This document shows positions 5,577 through 7,003 of a stretch of DNA of 7,003 nucleotides, piece after piece. Source of the DNA: Bacteroidota bacterium (GTDB lineage Bacteria; Bacteroidota; Bacteroidia; J057); NCBI GenBank assembly GCA_004292985.1, contig RDXT01000649.1, forward strand, positions 1-7,003, read 5' to 3'. The position numbers and the translations under genes were made by a program. The notes beneath the pieces were generated by a model. The model saw only the letters and a program-made list of their open reading frames with translations. It was not told where the DNA came from and did not search any database. Each line of letters opens with the position of its first letter. Position 1 is the first letter of the stretch.

Positions 5577-5618
5577 TTGTATTCTTTCTTACTTTTTTTT
5601 CAAACTACTATTACTACT

Positions 5619-7003
5619 ATGGTTAAACTCCTACAAGGTTTGACAAAGCTGTTTGTACTTATGGCAGTTTTGTTCCCGCTGCTCGCGTTCGGGCAGGAGG
5701 TGACTGTAAGAGGAACCGTAACATCTGCTGACGATGGCGAATCGCTGGTAGGTGCTACAGTCCTTGTAAAAGGCACCACACGTGGCGTTATCACGGATGA
5801 CGCAGGCCGCTTCACCATCGCTGTTCCTAATGCAAACAGCACCCTCGTTGTTTCTTATCTGGGTTTCCTCAACCAGGAAGTGGGTCTCAATGGCCGCAGC
5901 AGTGTTGATGTGAGCCTCGAGCGTGAAGATGTTTCTACCGAAGAAGTCATCATCACAGGTTACACTGCTCAATCCCGTAAAGACATCACGGGTGCCGTTT
6001 CCTCCATCGACGCAAAAGACCTCCTCGCTGTGCCTACCACAGGTGTTGAGCAAGCGCTTCAGGGACGTGCTCCGGGTGTAACGGTTGTAAACGAAGGCGG
6101 TCCCGGCGGTAACGCCATGGTCCGTATCCGTGGTTTCTCTACCATCGGTAACAACAACCCCCTCTACGTAATTGACGGTGTGCCCGCTCAGAATGGTCTG
6201 AACGAGATCAACCCCAACGACATCGAAACCATCCAGGTACTGAAAGACGCTTCTACGGCTTCTATCTACGGTGCCCGCGCTGCGAACGGTGTAATCATCG
6301 TAACGACCAAAAAAGGCCGTATCGGTGAGCCAAGCATCTCTTTCGATGCCTATTATGGCGTTCAGAGCGCAAATAACTACCCAGAAATGCTGGATCCTCA
6401 GGGACTGGCTGACCTTCTGTGGGAGTCTTTTGCCAATGCAGGTATCGCGCTCTCTTCTCCTCAGTATGGCAACGGTGCTACCCCCGTGCTTCCTGACTAT
6501 GTATTCCCTGCGGGCCGTTTCGAAGGAAGCCCCGATGTGGATCCTTCTCTCTACAACCGCAAGAGCTATCCGATCATGAAGGCCAACAAGGCTGGTACTG
6601 ACTGGATTGATGAGATTACCCGCTCCGCTCCCCAGCAGAACTATCAGGTATCTGCTTCCGGCGGAAATGGCCTGAGCCGTTACAATGTTTCGATGAACTA
6701 CTTCCGTCAGGATGGTCTGCTCATCAGCACTGCATTTGACCGCTATACCTTCCGTGCCAACTCTGAGACCCGCGTAAGAAACCGCCTGACCATAGGTGAA
6801 AACGTGCTGGTATCTTTCTCCCGCACTTCAGGTGGCTGGGCTACCCGTGGTGAAGGTGGTGAATTTATGTCCGCTCTGCGTATGCCTCAGATCATCCCGG
6901 TATTTGACATCCTGGGCCCAGAAAACGGCGGTAGCTATGGTGGTAGCAAGGGTGCTGGTCTGACCAACACCAACAACCCTGTGGCTGTGCTGAACCGTAA
7001 CGC
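5619..7003 (+). CDS. SusC/RagA-family TonB-dependent outer-membrane receptor, N-terminal part, cut by window edge
   Basis: The frame is open from the ATG at 5619 to the right edge (461 complete codons), about 45% of a usual 1000-residue member. It has a signal peptide (1-26, ending LLAFGQ), then a CarboxypepD_reg-like beta-sandwich (about 28-100: VRGTVTSADDGESLVGATVLVKGT, TDDAGRFTIAVP, VVSYLGF), then EVIITGY (109-115) introducing the plug. The plug shows VEQALQGRAPGVTVVNEGGPGG (143-164), VRIRGFSTIGNNNPLYVIDGVP (168-189), ETIQVLKDASTASIYGARAANGVIIVTTKKG (203-233), then the first barrel strands. These are diagnostic of SusC proteins, which with a SusD lid import glycan fragments or other large nutrients across the outer membrane. 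No STN domain precedes the plug, so it is a transporter, not an anti-sigma-coupled transducer. The codon choice (CGT, GGT, ATC, AAC) suggests high expression. The leader reads ACTACTATTACTACT up to the ATG, with no Shine-Dalgarno. The substrate cannot be told. Confidence 0.96.
   Translation, partial: MVKLLQGLTKLFVLMAVLFPLLAFGQEVTVRGTVTSADDGESLVGATVLVKGTTRGVITDDAGRFTIAVPNANSTLVVSYLGFLNQEVGLNGRSSVDVSLEREDVSTEEVIITGYTAQSRKDITGAVSSIDAKDLLAVPTTGVEQALQGRAPGVTVVNEGGPGGNAMVRIRGFSTIGNNNPLYVIDGVPAQNGLNEINPNDIETIQVLKDASTASIYGARAANGVIIVTTKKGRIGEPSISFDAYYGVQSANNYPEMLDPQGLADLLWESFANAGIALSSPQYGNGATPVLPDYVFPAGRFEGSPDVDPSLYNRKSYPIMKANKAGTDWIDEITRSAPQQNYQVSASGGNGLSRYNVSMNYFRQDGLLISTAFDRYTFRANSETRVRNRLTIGENVLVSFSRTSGGWATRGEGGEFMSALRMPQIIPVFDILGPENGGSYGGSKGAGLTNTNNPVAVLNRN

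Noticed and set aside
5600..6053. Minus-strand frames opposite the start of susC
   Set aside because: They are shadows of the strongly supported SusC reading frame.
1..7003. Insertion sequences, CRISPR arrays, tRNA or rRNA genes
   Set aside because: No transposase motif, terminal repeat pair, regularly spaced repeats, cloverleaf or rRNA-like stretch was found on either strand.

Overview
The window looks like chromosomal DNA from a member of the Bacteroidota. The evidence is a SusC/RagA-type outer-membrane TonB-dependent receptor, signal peptides ending in the Phe-Gly-Gln / Ala-Gln style usual for that phylum, the near absence of Shine-Dalgarno sequences, and several upstream sites that fit the phylum's promoter pattern (TTTG, about 19 nt, TAnnTTTG). 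Most of the DNA is GC-rich in coding parts, which would fit a Saprospiria- or Cytophagia-like lineage better than a low-GC Bacteroides or Flavobacterium. The genus cannot be fixed from this window.

Layout from left to right. Minus strand: the 5' part of a secreted glycosyl-hydrolase-like (GHL10/DUF187) protein runs off the left edge (1-521). A tandem-domain universal stress protein lies upstream of it in the same direction (602-1438). A divergent intergenic region (1439-1631) with a hairpin and a 12-T run separates these from two plus-strand genes spaced 11 nt apart: a small secreted DUF2846-like protein (1632-2081) and an unrecognised protein with two C-terminal membrane segments (2093-2785). 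This pair is distinctly more AT-rich than its surroundings. A strong stem-loop (2812-2840) separates it from the convergent gene for S-adenosylhomocysteine hydrolase, ahcY (minus, 2863-4179). Diverging from ahcY is a LacI-family repressor (plus, 4408-5445). After a 173-nt regulatory gap comes a susC-like receptor gene (plus, from 5619), which is cut by the right edge.

How the parts fit together. ahcY and the stress protein are ordinary housekeeping and stress genes. The LacI regulator and susC very likely form the front of a glycan-uptake (Sus-like) locus, with susD and glycoside hydrolases expected beyond the right edge. The gap between them holds a cluster of LacI-type operator-like sites, including one 12/14 and one 13/14 match to the generic LacI/CcpA-family consensus TGNAARCGNWWWCA. 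The receptor has no N-terminal STN signalling domain, which agrees with control by a LacI protein rather than by an anti-sigma factor.

No RNA genes, insertion sequences, CRISPR arrays or attachment sites were seen. The least explained part is the AT-rich pair at 1632-2785. It is the best candidate for something undescribed, but the sequence alone does not show a function.
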